Source: Sulfurospirillum sp. 1612 (lineage in GTDB: Bacteria > Campylobacterota > Campylobacteria > Campylobacterales > Sulfurospirillaceae). From it: a stretch of DNA of 64,000 nucleotides. Shown one piece after another: positions 15,779-23,844 of this stretch. Position numbers and translations under genes: made by a program. Positions within the stretch are counted from its first letter, which is position 1. Each line of letters starts with the position of its first letter. The stretch spans positions 806,001-870,000 of the forward strand of contig NZ_CP140614.1 of assembly GCF_036556685.1 (NCBI RefSeq). The letters run 5' to 3'. Below the pieces are notes generated by a model. The model saw only the letters and a list, made by a program, of their open reading frames with translations. It was not told the DNA's origin and made no database searches.

Positions 15779-17128
15779 ATGAAGGCATGGGGGTTATTAT
15801 TGGCATTTGCATTAAATGCATTTGCTAGTGGCGGAGAAAATCTGACCACTTCTTGGGTGGGGATTTTATCTTTGATTATTTTCGTAGTGGGGTATTATAT
15901 TATTGCTGCCGAAGAGAAATATCATATCAACAAAGCAAAACCGGCACTTTTTATAGGTACATTGATTTTTATGTTGATAGGATTGTATTTTTCTCTCCAT
16001 GGTATGGATGAAGCACCATTGGCTCATGAAGTCGATAAATTAATTTTGGAAATTGCAGAAATCTTTTTCTTCCTAATGGTAGCGATGACGTATATTGAAA
16101 CATTAATCAACAGAAATGTTTTTAATGCATTAAAATATAGTTTGGTTTCAAAAGGGTACTCTTATAAGAAGCTTTTTTGGTTGACGGGTATTTTAGCATT
16201 TTTTATTAGTCCTATTGCTGACAACTTGACGACAGCATTAATCCTCTCAACGGTATTGATTACAATCGAAAAGGAACGACGAGAATTTTTGGTTCCGGGT
16301 GCTATCAATATCGTCGTGGCTGCAAATGCCGGGGGTGCGTGGAGTCCTTTTGGTGATATTACTACTTTGATGGCTTGGACTGCTGAAAAAGCGGGTTTTG
16401 TTGATTTCTTCTATCTTTTTGTTCCTGCATTTTTTGGGTGGCTATTGACCGCTTGGTTACTCTCCCTTTTTGTGCCAAAAGATAAACCACACTTTGATCC
16501 AACGACAGAGCACAAAGAGTTGATTTATGATGGTGGAAAAGTCGTGATGATTCTGGGAATCTTGACGATCACTTCTGCGGTGTTGGCGCATCAGTTTTTC
16601 CATTTGCCGGCTATGTGGGGTATGATATTTGGTCTCTCTCTTTTAAAACTTTATTCTTATAAACTAAAAAAACGCAATCATATTGAGTTGAATATTTTCC
16701 AATCTATTAGTAAAATTGAACACGATACTTTGCTATTTTTTGTTGGTATTTTAGCCGCGGTTGGCGGATTGCACTTTTTGGGCTTTTTGGATTTGGCCGC
16801 CAAATTGTATGGTATCGTAGGACCAGATGCGGTCAACATCGGTGTGGGCTTTTTGTCCGCTGTTGTAGATAATGTACCGGTCATGAGTGCGGTGTTGAAA
16901 TCTAACCCAGATATGGGAATGGATCAATGGTTATTAGTAACGATGACAGCTGGTATTGGTGGTAGTTTGATTAGTTTCGGTTCTGCTGCTGGTGTTGGTG
17001 TTATGGGAAAATTAAGAGGTATTTATACCTTTACGGCACATATGAAATATGCATGGACGATACTCATTGGCTATATTGTATCGATTGTGATATGGTACAT
17101 ACAATTTGAAGTGTTAAAACAATTTTGA
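15779..17128 (+). CDS. nhaD: NhaD-type Na+/H+ antiporter
   Basis: 449 residues, a polytopic inner-membrane protein of the ion-transporter superfamily. It contains SPIADNLTTALILSTVL and, in the second half, VDNVPVMSAVL, the paired half-helix motifs of NhaD, as well as NAGGAWSPFGDITT. An N-terminal signal-like segment precedes the transport core. It exports Na+ in exchange for protons. It begins two bases after nadB and probably shares its transcript. Confidence 0.9.
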   Translation: MKAWGLLLAFALNAFASGGENLTTSWVGILSLIIFVVGYYIIAAEEKYHINKAKPALFIGTLIFMLIGLYFSLHGMDEAPLAHEVDKLILEIAEIFFFLMVAMTYIETLINRNVFNALKYSLVSKGYSYKKLFWLTGILAFFISPIADNLTTALILSTVLITIEKERREFLVPGAINIVVAANAGGAWSPFGDITTLMAWTAEKAGFVDFFYLFVPAFFGWLLTAWLLSLFVPKDKPHFDPTTEHKELIYDGGKVVMILGILTITSAVLAHQFFHLPAMWGMIFGLSLLKLYSYKLKKRNHIELNIFQSISKIEHDTLLFFVGILAAVGGLHFLGFLDLAAKLYGIVGPDAVNIGVGFLSAVVDNVPVMSAVLKSNPDMGMDQWLLVTMTAGIGGSLISFGSAAGVGVMGKLRGIYTFTAHMKYAWTILIGYIVSIVIWYIQFEVLKQF

Positions 17129-17143
17129 TTTTAAAGGAAAATA

Positions 17144-17194
17144 ATGAAAAGAGATAAGCACAAGGTTTTAAAAAGCAAGGAGCGGACACTATGA
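17144..17194 (+). CDS. 16-residue mini-ORF coupled to guaA
   Basis: ATG at 17144 preceded by AAAGGA with 5-base spacing. It encodes a very basic 16-residue peptide and ends in TGA overlapping the guaA ATG (ATGA). guaA also has its own AAGGAG 8 bases before its start. It could be a leader peptide that couples or tunes guaA translation. Whether it is translated is not known. Confidence 0.4.
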   Translation: MKRDKHKVLKSKERTL

Positions 17195-18741
17195 AGCACG
17201 TCCCTATAATAGTTTTGGATTTTGGATCTCAATATACGCAACTCATCGCACGAAGAATGCGAGAAGAAAAAGTCTATTGTGAAATTCTTCCTTACAATGA
17301 ACCCATTGAAAATATTAAGAAAAAGAATCCACAAGGGTTGATTCTCTCGGGTGGTCCTGCCTCAATCTATGATGAAAATGCGTATAAAGCCGATACTAAA
17401 ATCTTTGATTTAGGGTTGCCGATTTTGAGTATTTGTTATGGAATGCAATTGGTGATTGATCACTTTGGTGGAAAAGTAGTGCCAGCATTGCATCATGAGT
17501 ATGGTAAAGCAGAGATTGCATTTGATACCGTGGATGGCAAAATCAATCCTATTTTTAATGGCACAGATGATAATCAGATTGTATGGATGTCTCATGCTGA
17601 TAAGGCAGAATCATTGCCTGAGGGTTTTGTCAAAATTGCTCACAGCCAAAATTCCCCTTTTGCTGCAGTAGCGAATGAAGAGAAAAAAATCTACGCTTTG
17701 CAATTTCACCCTGAAGTATCACATTCGACTTGTGGTGGTACGATTTTGAGAAATTTTGCCAAATATATTTGTGGATGTGAAACCACATGGAATATGGGCT
17801 CATTTGCAAAAGAGGAGATTCAAAAAATCCAAAATACCGTCAAAGATGGTAAAGTCTTGTGTGCGGTGAGTGGCGGTGTGGATAGCTCTGTTGTCGCCGC
17901 GTTACTAAATGAAGCCATTGGAGATAAATTGGTGGCGATTTTCGTAGATACAGGATTGTTGCGTGCTAATGAGCGTAAAGATGTGGAAGATATGTTTAAA
18001 ACCAAGCTTAATATTCCTTTGATTACAATTGATGCAACCGAAACCTATTTGACAAGACTCAAAGGGGTTGTAGACCCTGAAGAAAAGCGCAAGATAATAG
18101 GACACACCTTTATAGAAATTTTTGCTAATGAAGCGAAAAAACATGATAATATCAAATATCTTGCACAAGGGACACTCTATCCTGATGTTATTGAATCGGT
18201 CTCTGTTAAAGGACCGAGTAAGACAATCAAATCGCATCATAATGTCGGTGGTTTACCTGATTGGATGAAATTTGAATTGATTGAACCATTACGAGAATTA
18301 TTTAAAGATGAGGTACGTGCTCTAGGATTGGAACTTGGCATTCCCAAAGAGATGATTTCAAGACATCCGTTCCCTGGACCAGGATTAGCGATACGCATCA
18401 TGGGCGAAGTCAACCAAGAAGATTTAGAAATCTTAAGAAGTGCGGATGTGATTATGTTAGATGAGCTACGATCTAGTGGCTATTATGACAGAACATGGCA
18501 AGCCTTTACTGTGCTGCTAAATGTGAAGAGTGTCGGTGTTATGGGTGATAATAGAACGTATGATAATACCGTATGTGTGAGAATTGTCGAAAGTGTGGAT
18601 GGGATGACCGCGACTTTTGCCAGACTACCTCATGAGCTACTAGAGCGGATGAGCAGTCGCATCATCAATGAAGTGGATGGAATCAATCGTGTGGTTTATG
18701 ATATCTCATCCAAGCCCCCAGCCACAATAGAATGGGAATAA
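17191..18741 (+). CDS. guaA: GMP synthase (glutamine-hydrolysing)
   Basis: Converts XMP to GMP using glutamine and ATP. 516 residues, usual length. Glutaminase domain with the nucleophile in SICYGMQLV and the His/Glu pair FHPEVSH; ATP-pyrophosphatase P-loop SGGVDSS; C-terminal dimer domain ending PPATIEWE. Cytoplasmic. An AAGGAG ribosome site precedes the ATG. Confidence 0.98.
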   Translation: MKHVPIIVLDFGSQYTQLIARRMREEKVYCEILPYNEPIENIKKKNPQGLILSGGPASIYDENAYKADTKIFDLGLPILSICYGMQLVIDHFGGKVVPALHHEYGKAEIAFDTVDGKINPIFNGTDDNQIVWMSHADKAESLPEGFVKIAHSQNSPFAAVANEEKKIYALQFHPEVSHSTCGGTILRNFAKYICGCETTWNMGSFAKEEIQKIQNTVKDGKVLCAVSGGVDSSVVAALLNEAIGDKLVAIFVDTGLLRANERKDVEDMFKTKLNIPLITIDATETYLTRLKGVVDPEEKRKIIGHTFIEIFANEAKKHDNIKYLAQGTLYPDVIESVSVKGPSKTIKSHHNVGGLPDWMKFELIEPLRELFKDEVRALGLELGIPKEMISRHPFPGPGLAIRIMGEVNQEDLEILRSADVIMLDELRSSGYYDRTWQAFTVLLNVKSVGVMGDNRTYDNTVCVRIVESVDGMTATFARLPHELLERMSSRIINEVDGINRVVYDISSKPPATIEWE

Positions 18742-18744
18742 CGA

Positions 18745-19377
18745 TTGCGGGATATTTATCTTCTCAATCATGAGCCTTTTGAAGGGGTCATAAATTTACC
18801 GATGATCAAGATCAACTTTTTGCAAGAAGAGATTGATCTTGATGATTATGATAGTGTGATTTTTACCTCTAAAAACGCAGTAAAAGCAATCCAGCGCATC
18901 AATCAAAGCTGGATTCACAAAGAGATTTATTCTATAGGAACAGGGACATCACGCGAAATTGAAAAACACCATGCCCATCCGATTCTTACGGCCAAGAGTT
19001 CTTATGGAAACGCGTTTGCAGAAGAGATTAAAGATCAGCTCAAAAATAAAAGAGTCCTATTTTTACGAGCGAAAAAAGTCTTATCTGACTTGAGTACCAT
19101 TTTGAAAACGCATCATGTCGATTTAGATGAAAAAGTTGTCTATGAAACCGTGTGCCAAAGCCACAACAAAGAGCAACAACCTCCTCGCGATTCAATCATC
19201 ATTTTTACCTCTCCTTCAACCTACCAATGTTTTATAAAAAATTTCACATGGGATGCCAGCTATAAAGCAATCGCAATCGGCTCAGTAACCGCATCAGCAT
19301 TGCCTTCTCATATTGATATCCATCTTGCTAAAGAGCAGACGATACAAAGTTGTGTTGATTTAGCAAAAACTATTTGA
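18745..19377 (+). CDS. hemD: Uroporphyrinogen-III synthase
   Basis: Cyclises hydroxymethylbilane to uroporphyrinogen III in haem/sirohaem synthesis. 210 residues with the loose HemD pattern: VIFTSKNAV near the start, the central VLFLRAKKV, and IIIFTSPSTYQCF plus KAIAIGSVTASAL in the second half. This family is poorly conserved, so the call rests on these strand-loop signatures. The start is TTG three bases after the guaA stop. Confidence 0.85.
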   Translation: MRDIYLLNHEPFEGVINLPMIKINFLQEEIDLDDYDSVIFTSKNAVKAIQRINQSWIHKEIYSIGTGTSREIEKHHAHPILTAKSSYGNAFAEEIKDQLKNKRVLFLRAKKVLSDLSTILKTHHVDLDEKVVYETVCQSHNKEQQPPRDSIIIFTSPSTYQCFIKNFTWDASYKAIAIGSVTASALPSHIDIHLAKEQTIQSCVDLAKTI

Positions 19378-19402
19378 TATTTAAGCAAAAATTGCCTATA
19401 AT
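19374..19402 (+). promoter_or_regulatory. Sigma-70 promoter of the 6S-like RNA
   Basis: TTGATA (19374-19379), 17-base spacer, TATAAT (19397-19402). The -35 overlaps the end of hemD. The predicted start is about 19407-19409, at the first base of the closing stem of the RNA. Confidence 0.75.
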
Positions 19403-19406
19403 TTTA

Positions 19407-19606
19407 ACTGCCTGAGTGGTACGACACCGTTTTTTATGAGGGTCCAACATATTGTTATCTGTGGGACGGGTGTTTTATTGGTGTGTCTGCATTTTTGTTT
19501 GAGCTTCTTTGAAGTTAGAATCTGCAGCCTAAAGATAAAATTAGTTCTACATCGTTGGCTTAATAGGGCCAAAGAGTAAACGAACGGCCGCTTGGGTTAA
19601 GCAGTA
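19407..19606 (+). ncRNA. ssrS: 6S RNA
   Basis: About 200 bases with no ORF, a promoter at its 5' end and an intrinsic terminator at its 3' end. The ends pair: ACTGC (19407-19411) with GCAGT (19601-19605) and CTGAG (19412-19416) with CTTGG (19591-19595, using G-U pairs), leaving a long irregular hairpin with a G/U-rich middle, as in 6S RNA. Its place directly before purD is where I recall 6S RNA in Campylobacterota. 6S RNA mimics an open promoter and binds sigma-70 RNA polymerase in stationary phase. The family call should be checked by covariance search. Confidence 0.72.
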
Positions 19607-19635
19607 GTCACTCTTTTGTGCCTACTGCTTTTTTA
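19600..19635 (+). terminator. Intrinsic terminator after the 6S-like RNA
   Basis: AGCAGTAG / CTACTGCT (8 bp), an inner CAC/GTG after one mismatch, loop TCTTTT, then TTTTTTA. The 5' arm is also the strand that closes the 6S stem, so the two folds compete. Read-through would enter purD 20 bases downstream. Confidence 0.88.
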
Positions 19636-19654
19636 TTATTTGGAGATTGATTTT

Positions 19655-20923
19655 ATGGATATATTGATAGTAGGAAGCGGTGGGAGAGAGTATGCGATAG
19701 GACTGTCGCTAAAAAAAGATGATGCTGTTGATAACATTTATTTTGCACCCGGAAATGGTGCTACTTCTAATTTCGCTACCAATATAAATATTACAGATTA
19801 TGAAGCCCTAGCCGATTTTGCACAAGAACACAAGATTGATTTGACGATAGTCGGGCCAGAGGCTCCTTTGGTCGGCGGTATTGTTGATGTATTTAAAGCT
19901 AGAGATTTATTGATATTTGGTTCATCCAAGGCCGCATCTAGATTAGAAGGCTCCAAAGTTTATATGAAAAATTTCCTCTCAAAATATAATATCCCAACAG
20001 CAAAGTATATTGAAACACAAGAGTATCATGAGGCTGAAAAATTCATAGACCAACTGCAAGAGCCCATTGTGGTGAAAGCCGATGGTTTATGTGCTGGCAA
20101 AGGGGTGATTATTGCGCAAAGCAAAGATGAAGCCAAAGCAGCCGCCAAAGCGATGTTACGTGGAGAAAGTTTTGGAGATGCCGGAAAATCTATCGTCGTA
20201 GAAGAATTTTTAGATGGTTATGAATTATCTATATTTGCGATATGTGATGGCGTCAATTATAAAGTGCTCCCAGCAGCACAAGACCATAAAAGATTATTAG
20301 ATGCGGATAAGGGTCCAAATACCGGTGGTATGGGTGCTTATGCGCCAACACCACTTGTGAATGAGACGATTTATCAAAAAGTAGAGGAGCGTGTTATTGT
20401 TCCGACTTTAAAAGGCATGCGAGAAGAGGGTTGTCCTTTTGAAGGTGTTTTGTTTATCGGATTGATGATTGTCAATGGTGAGCCGATAGTCTTAGAATAC
20501 AATGTGCGTTTTGGTGACCCAGAGTGTGAAGTATTAATGCCACTTTTGAAGACCCCTGCAAGTGAGTTGTTTTATAAAGCAGCAAGCGGTAATTTACAAA
20601 ATCTAGACCTAGAATTCAGTGACAAATTTGCCGTGGGTGTGGTGATTGCAAGCCAACACTATCCGTATAAAAGTGCCATTCCGGCTGAGATTATTGTAGA
20701 CCAATCGGTGCATGATGAACTTGAAGATACGTATGTCGCTTATGCGGGTGTTAGCCGTGAAGATGACAAACTCTATGCTACTGGTGGGCGCGTGCTACTT
20801 TGTATTGGCGTCGGTGAGAGTATTAAAGAAGCACGAGATAAAGCATATTTACTCTGTGGACAAGTCCATTTTGCAGGGAAACAATTCCGACAAGATATTG
20901 CATATCAGGCGTTACATTCATGA
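19655..20923 (+). CDS. purD: Phosphoribosylamine-glycine ligase
   Basis: ATP-grasp enzyme of purine synthesis, making GAR from phosphoribosylamine and glycine. 422 residues from the ATG at 19655, which has TTGGAGA before it; an upstream in-frame start at 19616 lies inside the terminator and is rejected. Visible are the dinucleotide-like start ILIVGSGGREYA, the ATP-grasp loop VKADGLCAGKGVI and the signature NVRFGDPECEVLMPLL. Its 3' end overlaps the RDD gene. Confidence 0.96.
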   Translation: MDILIVGSGGREYAIGLSLKKDDAVDNIYFAPGNGATSNFATNINITDYEALADFAQEHKIDLTIVGPEAPLVGGIVDVFKARDLLIFGSSKAASRLEGSKVYMKNFLSKYNIPTAKYIETQEYHEAEKFIDQLQEPIVVKADGLCAGKGVIIAQSKDEAKAAAKAMLRGESFGDAGKSIVVEEFLDGYELSIFAICDGVNYKVLPAAQDHKRLLDADKGPNTGGMGAYAPTPLVNETIYQKVEERVIVPTLKGMREEGCPFEGVLFIGLMIVNGEPIVLEYNVRFGDPECEVLMPLLKTPASELFYKAASGNLQNLDLEFSDKFAVGVVIASQHYPYKSAIPAEIIVDQSVHDELEDTYVAYAGVSREDDKLYATGGRVLLCIGVGESIKEARDKAYLLCGQVHFAGKQFRQDIAYQALHS

Positions 20924-21375
20924 ATGACGATCAGATAATAGAAACATTTGAGCGTGAAAATATTACGCTAGCATCAATTAAAAAGAGATTGTGGGCTTAT
21001 ACGATTGATGAGATTTTGATCTCCGTTATTTTTGTGATTATTTATATGGGGATTATTCCTCCTGATGCCACGTATGAACAAATTATTACTTTGATTAATA
21101 GCATGTTTATTTATGTGGTGTCTCTCAAAATTATTTATCAGACTTTCTTTGTCTGGTATTATGGGGCAACCCCTGGGAAAATTCTCTCAAAAATCAGAGT
21201 CATCTCCACAGTAGATATAGAAAATCCAAATCTTTTAAGTGCACTAAATCGAGCCATTGTGCGAATTATTAGTGAGAGTTTCTTTTATATTGGTTTCTTG
21301 TGGGCATTTGCAAATCCGAAGCGAGAAACGTGGCATGACAAGATAGCAAAGACATTGGTTGTTAATGTTTATTAG
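20920..21375 (+). CDS. RDD family membrane protein
   Basis: 151 residues with an RDD domain: Arg and Asp in the first membrane helix region (KKRLWAYTIDEILISVIF), two or three membrane segments and the family motif YYGATPGKILSKIRVI. Function is unknown in general; some members have been linked to ion exchange. It overlaps purD by ATGA and lptD by 11 bases, so it belongs to this operon. The position between purD and lptD fits an envelope role, but this is only context. Confidence 0.85.
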   Translation: MNDDQIIETFERENITLASIKKRLWAYTIDEILISVIFVIIYMGIIPPDATYEQIITLINSMFIYVVSLKIIYQTFFVWYYGATPGKILSKIRVISTVDIENPNLLSALNRAIVRIISESFFYIGFLWAFANPKRETWHDKIAKTLVVNVY

Positions 21376-23455
21376 GGTTTTATTTCTCTTATCTGTTTTT
21401 TTGACATTTGGTATTGCGCAGACACAAAACGTCGAAGTTTTAGCAAAAAATGTCAAAAAAGTCGGTTATAATATTCATGCAGAGGGCAATGTTGTATTGT
21501 ACTCTCAAAAATATCTCATTACAGCAGACAAAGCCGATTATAATCAACAAACAGGAGATTTGCAGCTCTATGGTGATATTACCGTCCTTGAAGGTCTTGA
21601 ATTTTCTGCCAAAAGCGGTCAAGCATCGCTCAATCTCAATACGGATATGGGGTCATTCCAGCCACTCTTTTTTTTCAATGACGCCTCAAATATTTGGTTG
21701 AGTTGTGAGAGTGCGACGTCGAGTCCTGAATATTTCTTGACCCAAAAATCAATTGTATCGAGTTGTAATGTTCAAAATCCAGATTGGAAAATTGATTTTA
21801 CATCAGGCGAACTCAATCGTAAAAATAGTTTTTTGAGTATCTATAATGCCGTTTTTTATGCGGGAGATGTCCCCTTGCTCTATTTACCATATTTTTCATT
21901 TTCCACTGATAAGACAAGGCGTACGGGACTTTTGAGACCCAAGCTTGGATTTGGTAGTTCTGAGGGATTATTTTATATGCAACCCATCTATTTTGCGCCA
22001 CAGGCCAATTATGATGTGGAAGTCGACCCGCAAATCCGCACATCCAGAGGTAAGGGCGTGCATAGTGTGCTACGATATGTAGATTCCCCATATTCTACCT
22101 TGAAAGTAGGAGCGGGTATTTTTCAAGAAGATGATACTTACAAGACAGAACATGACCTTGTCAATCAAGAACATTACGGGCTAGAGTTATATTATGATCG
22201 AAGCCAGTTATTTAGCAATAAAAAAAGTAATAACAGTGAAGATGGGCTGTATGTTGATTTTCAATATTTAAATGATATCGACTACTTAAATACAAAATCG
22301 TATAATGATGCTTCTTATGACAACCTTGTAACATCAACCTTTAATTATTACTACAAACAAGATTTGAACTATTATGGACTTTATGCAAAATATTATATTG
22401 ATACGAGTAAAACTTCAAATAATGATACCTTGCAAGAGTTGCCCGCTTTGCAATACCACCGGTTTTCAACGCCACTATTTTTTAATAATCTCCTCTATTC
22501 ACTAGATGCTAAAATGAAAAATTATGAGCGTATTTCAGGGGTGAATGCAACGCAATATGAATTAAATGCTCCTCTGACATTTTATTTTTCACTTTTAGAT
22601 GATTATCTAAAATTTTCAATTTCTGAGAATATTTATCTGACACATGTGGATTATACCAATGCCGCAACACCAACACGATACGGAGAGTATTATAGAAATT
22701 ATCACAAATTTTCACTCTATACTGACCTTTCAAAACCGTATGATAACTTCTACCACACGCTCTATTTGGATTTAGATTTCATTGTACCGAGCAAAGAAGA
22801 AAAAAATGGCTATTTTGCTGATTTTATTCCTGTGGACACAGAAGAGAAAAGTTTGACTTTTAATTTGGCAGAGTTTTTTTATAATTCTCAGGGTGAAAAA
22901 AAAGTTAGCCATACTGTAAAACAACAGTACTTTTTCAATGATTATGGCTATAAATATGGAGATTTGGAAAATAATCTAAAATTTTTCTTCTCCAAAAAGA
23001 TTAATTTTACCAATACGATTTATTATTCTCATGAGTTTTCACGTTTCTCAAAAATCCAAAATGCCTTTAACTATGATGGTGAAACATATCAAGCAAGTTT
23101 GACCTATACGTATGAGCACAGCGTGAGCCGTACTTATATCGATCGCGTATATACCAATACAAACTTTGTCTCGCTTTCAGTGAGTACAAATTTTTATCGA
23201 AATTATACTTTTTTTGGCTCTATCGATTATGATTTTAAAGATGAATTTTTCAAAACTTGGAAGATAGGCTTCAAGAAAAAGAAAAAATGTTGGGATTTTT
23301 CTATCATATACAGTCAAAATATCACGCCACAGTTAAGCAGTTCTTCGAGCAGTTCTGTTAACAAACAGGGAATCTATTTCTTGTTTAATCTCTATCCAAT
23401 TGGTAGTGTTGATTATCAAATTGTGAAAGAGGATAGTCTCTCAACGACCAATTAA
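21365..23455 (+). CDS. lptD: LPS-assembly outer-membrane protein LptD
   Basis: 696 residues. A signal peptide ends near GIAQTQ; a jellyroll (OstA/LptA-like) domain follows (AEGNVVLYSQKYLITADKA); then a large beta-barrel with many aromatic-flanked strands. Two Cys-containing N-terminal sites (WLSCESATS, IVSSCNV) and one near the C-terminus (KKKCWDFSIIY) are consistent with the long-range disulfides LptD needs. With LptE it inserts LPS into the outer leaflet. The ATG at 21365 is preferred to a TTG at 21359 because it starts a proper signal peptide. Confidence 0.9.
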   Translation: MFIRVLFLLSVFLTFGIAQTQNVEVLAKNVKKVGYNIHAEGNVVLYSQKYLITADKADYNQQTGDLQLYGDITVLEGLEFSAKSGQASLNLNTDMGSFQPLFFFNDASNIWLSCESATSSPEYFLTQKSIVSSCNVQNPDWKIDFTSGELNRKNSFLSIYNAVFYAGDVPLLYLPYFSFSTDKTRRTGLLRPKLGFGSSEGLFYMQPIYFAPQANYDVEVDPQIRTSRGKGVHSVLRYVDSPYSTLKVGAGIFQEDDTYKTEHDLVNQEHYGLELYYDRSQLFSNKKSNNSEDGLYVDFQYLNDIDYLNTKSYNDASYDNLVTSTFNYYYKQDLNYYGLYAKYYIDTSKTSNNDTLQELPALQYHRFSTPLFFNNLLYSLDAKMKNYERISGVNATQYELNAPLTFYFSLLDDYLKFSISENIYLTHVDYTNAATPTRYGEYYRNYHKFSLYTDLSKPYDNFYHTLYLDLDFIVPSKEEKNGYFADFIPVDTEEKSLTFNLAEFFYNSQGEKKVSHTVKQQYFFNDYGYKYGDLENNLKFFFSKKINFTNTIYYSHEFSRFSKIQNAFNYDGETYQASLTYTYEHSVSRTYIDRVYTNTNFVSLSVSTNFYRNYTFFGSIDYDFKDEFFKTWKIGFKKKKKCWDFSIIYSQNITPQLSSSSSSSVNKQGIYFLFNLYPIGSVDYQIVKEDSLSTTN

Positions 23456-23456
23456 C

Positions 23457-23732
23457 ATGATAGAAACCAAGACATTTGAATTGATTCAAGATGCGTTGGA
23501 TGTGATGGATTTGCCTCCTTTTATTGATATGGGAGAGTTAAAAACACGTTACAAAGAGTTGGCTAGAATCAATCACCCCGATGCTGGAGGTGATGAAGAG
23601 AAAATGATACAAATCAATCAAGCCTATAATATTCTCAAAGAATATATGGAAAATTTCAAATTTTCATTTACACAAGAGGAGATAAACAAACAATTTCCAC
23701 AGGAGCAGTATGCTTCACAATTTAAATTTTAA
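23457..23732 (+). CDS. Small J-domain protein
   Basis: 91 residues, essentially a lone J domain with the HPD motif (ARINHPDAGGDEEKMIQINQAYNIL). J domains stimulate the ATPase of DnaK. No Gly/Phe or zinc-finger region is present, so it is not DnaJ itself. It begins 1 base after lptD, which suggests it may help with a client from this operon. Confidence 0.88.
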   Translation: MIETKTFELIQDALDVMDLPPFIDMGELKTRYKELARINHPDAGGDEEKMIQINQAYNILKEYMENFKFSFTQEEINKQFPQEQYASQFKF

Positions 23733-23782
23733 TTTTTTGCGTTGAAAATCCCAATTTTTAGCCAAATACTAAAACAAAACGA

Positions 23783-23824
23783 TATAATAAAGTCTTAAAA
23801 AATAATTAAAGGCATTGTGCCTTT
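23783..23824 (+). promoter_or_regulatory. pnp promoter and 5'-UTR hairpin
   Basis: TATAAT at 23783-23788 predicts a start near 23795. A perfect hairpin AAAGGCA-TTG-TGCCTTT follows at 23808-23824, ending 10 bases before the AGGAGA ribosome site. In enterobacteria the pnp leader hairpin is cut by RNase III and PNPase then represses its own mRNA; this shorter hairpin could serve a similar purpose. Confidence 0.6.
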
Positions 23825-23844
23825 CTAAAATAACAGGAGAAACG

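Noticed and set aside
19616-19654. Longer purD with start at 19616
   Set aside because: This start lies inside the terminator hairpin of the 6S-like RNA; the ATG at 19655 has TTGGAGA and begins with the conserved ILIVGSGG region.
21813-22091. Minus-strand open frame inside lptD
   Set aside because: A shadow of the lptD reading frame; composition Trp/His-rich and no family resemblance.
23815-23844. Longer pnp with start at 23815
   Set aside because: It falls in the leader hairpin; ATG 23845 has AGGAGA.
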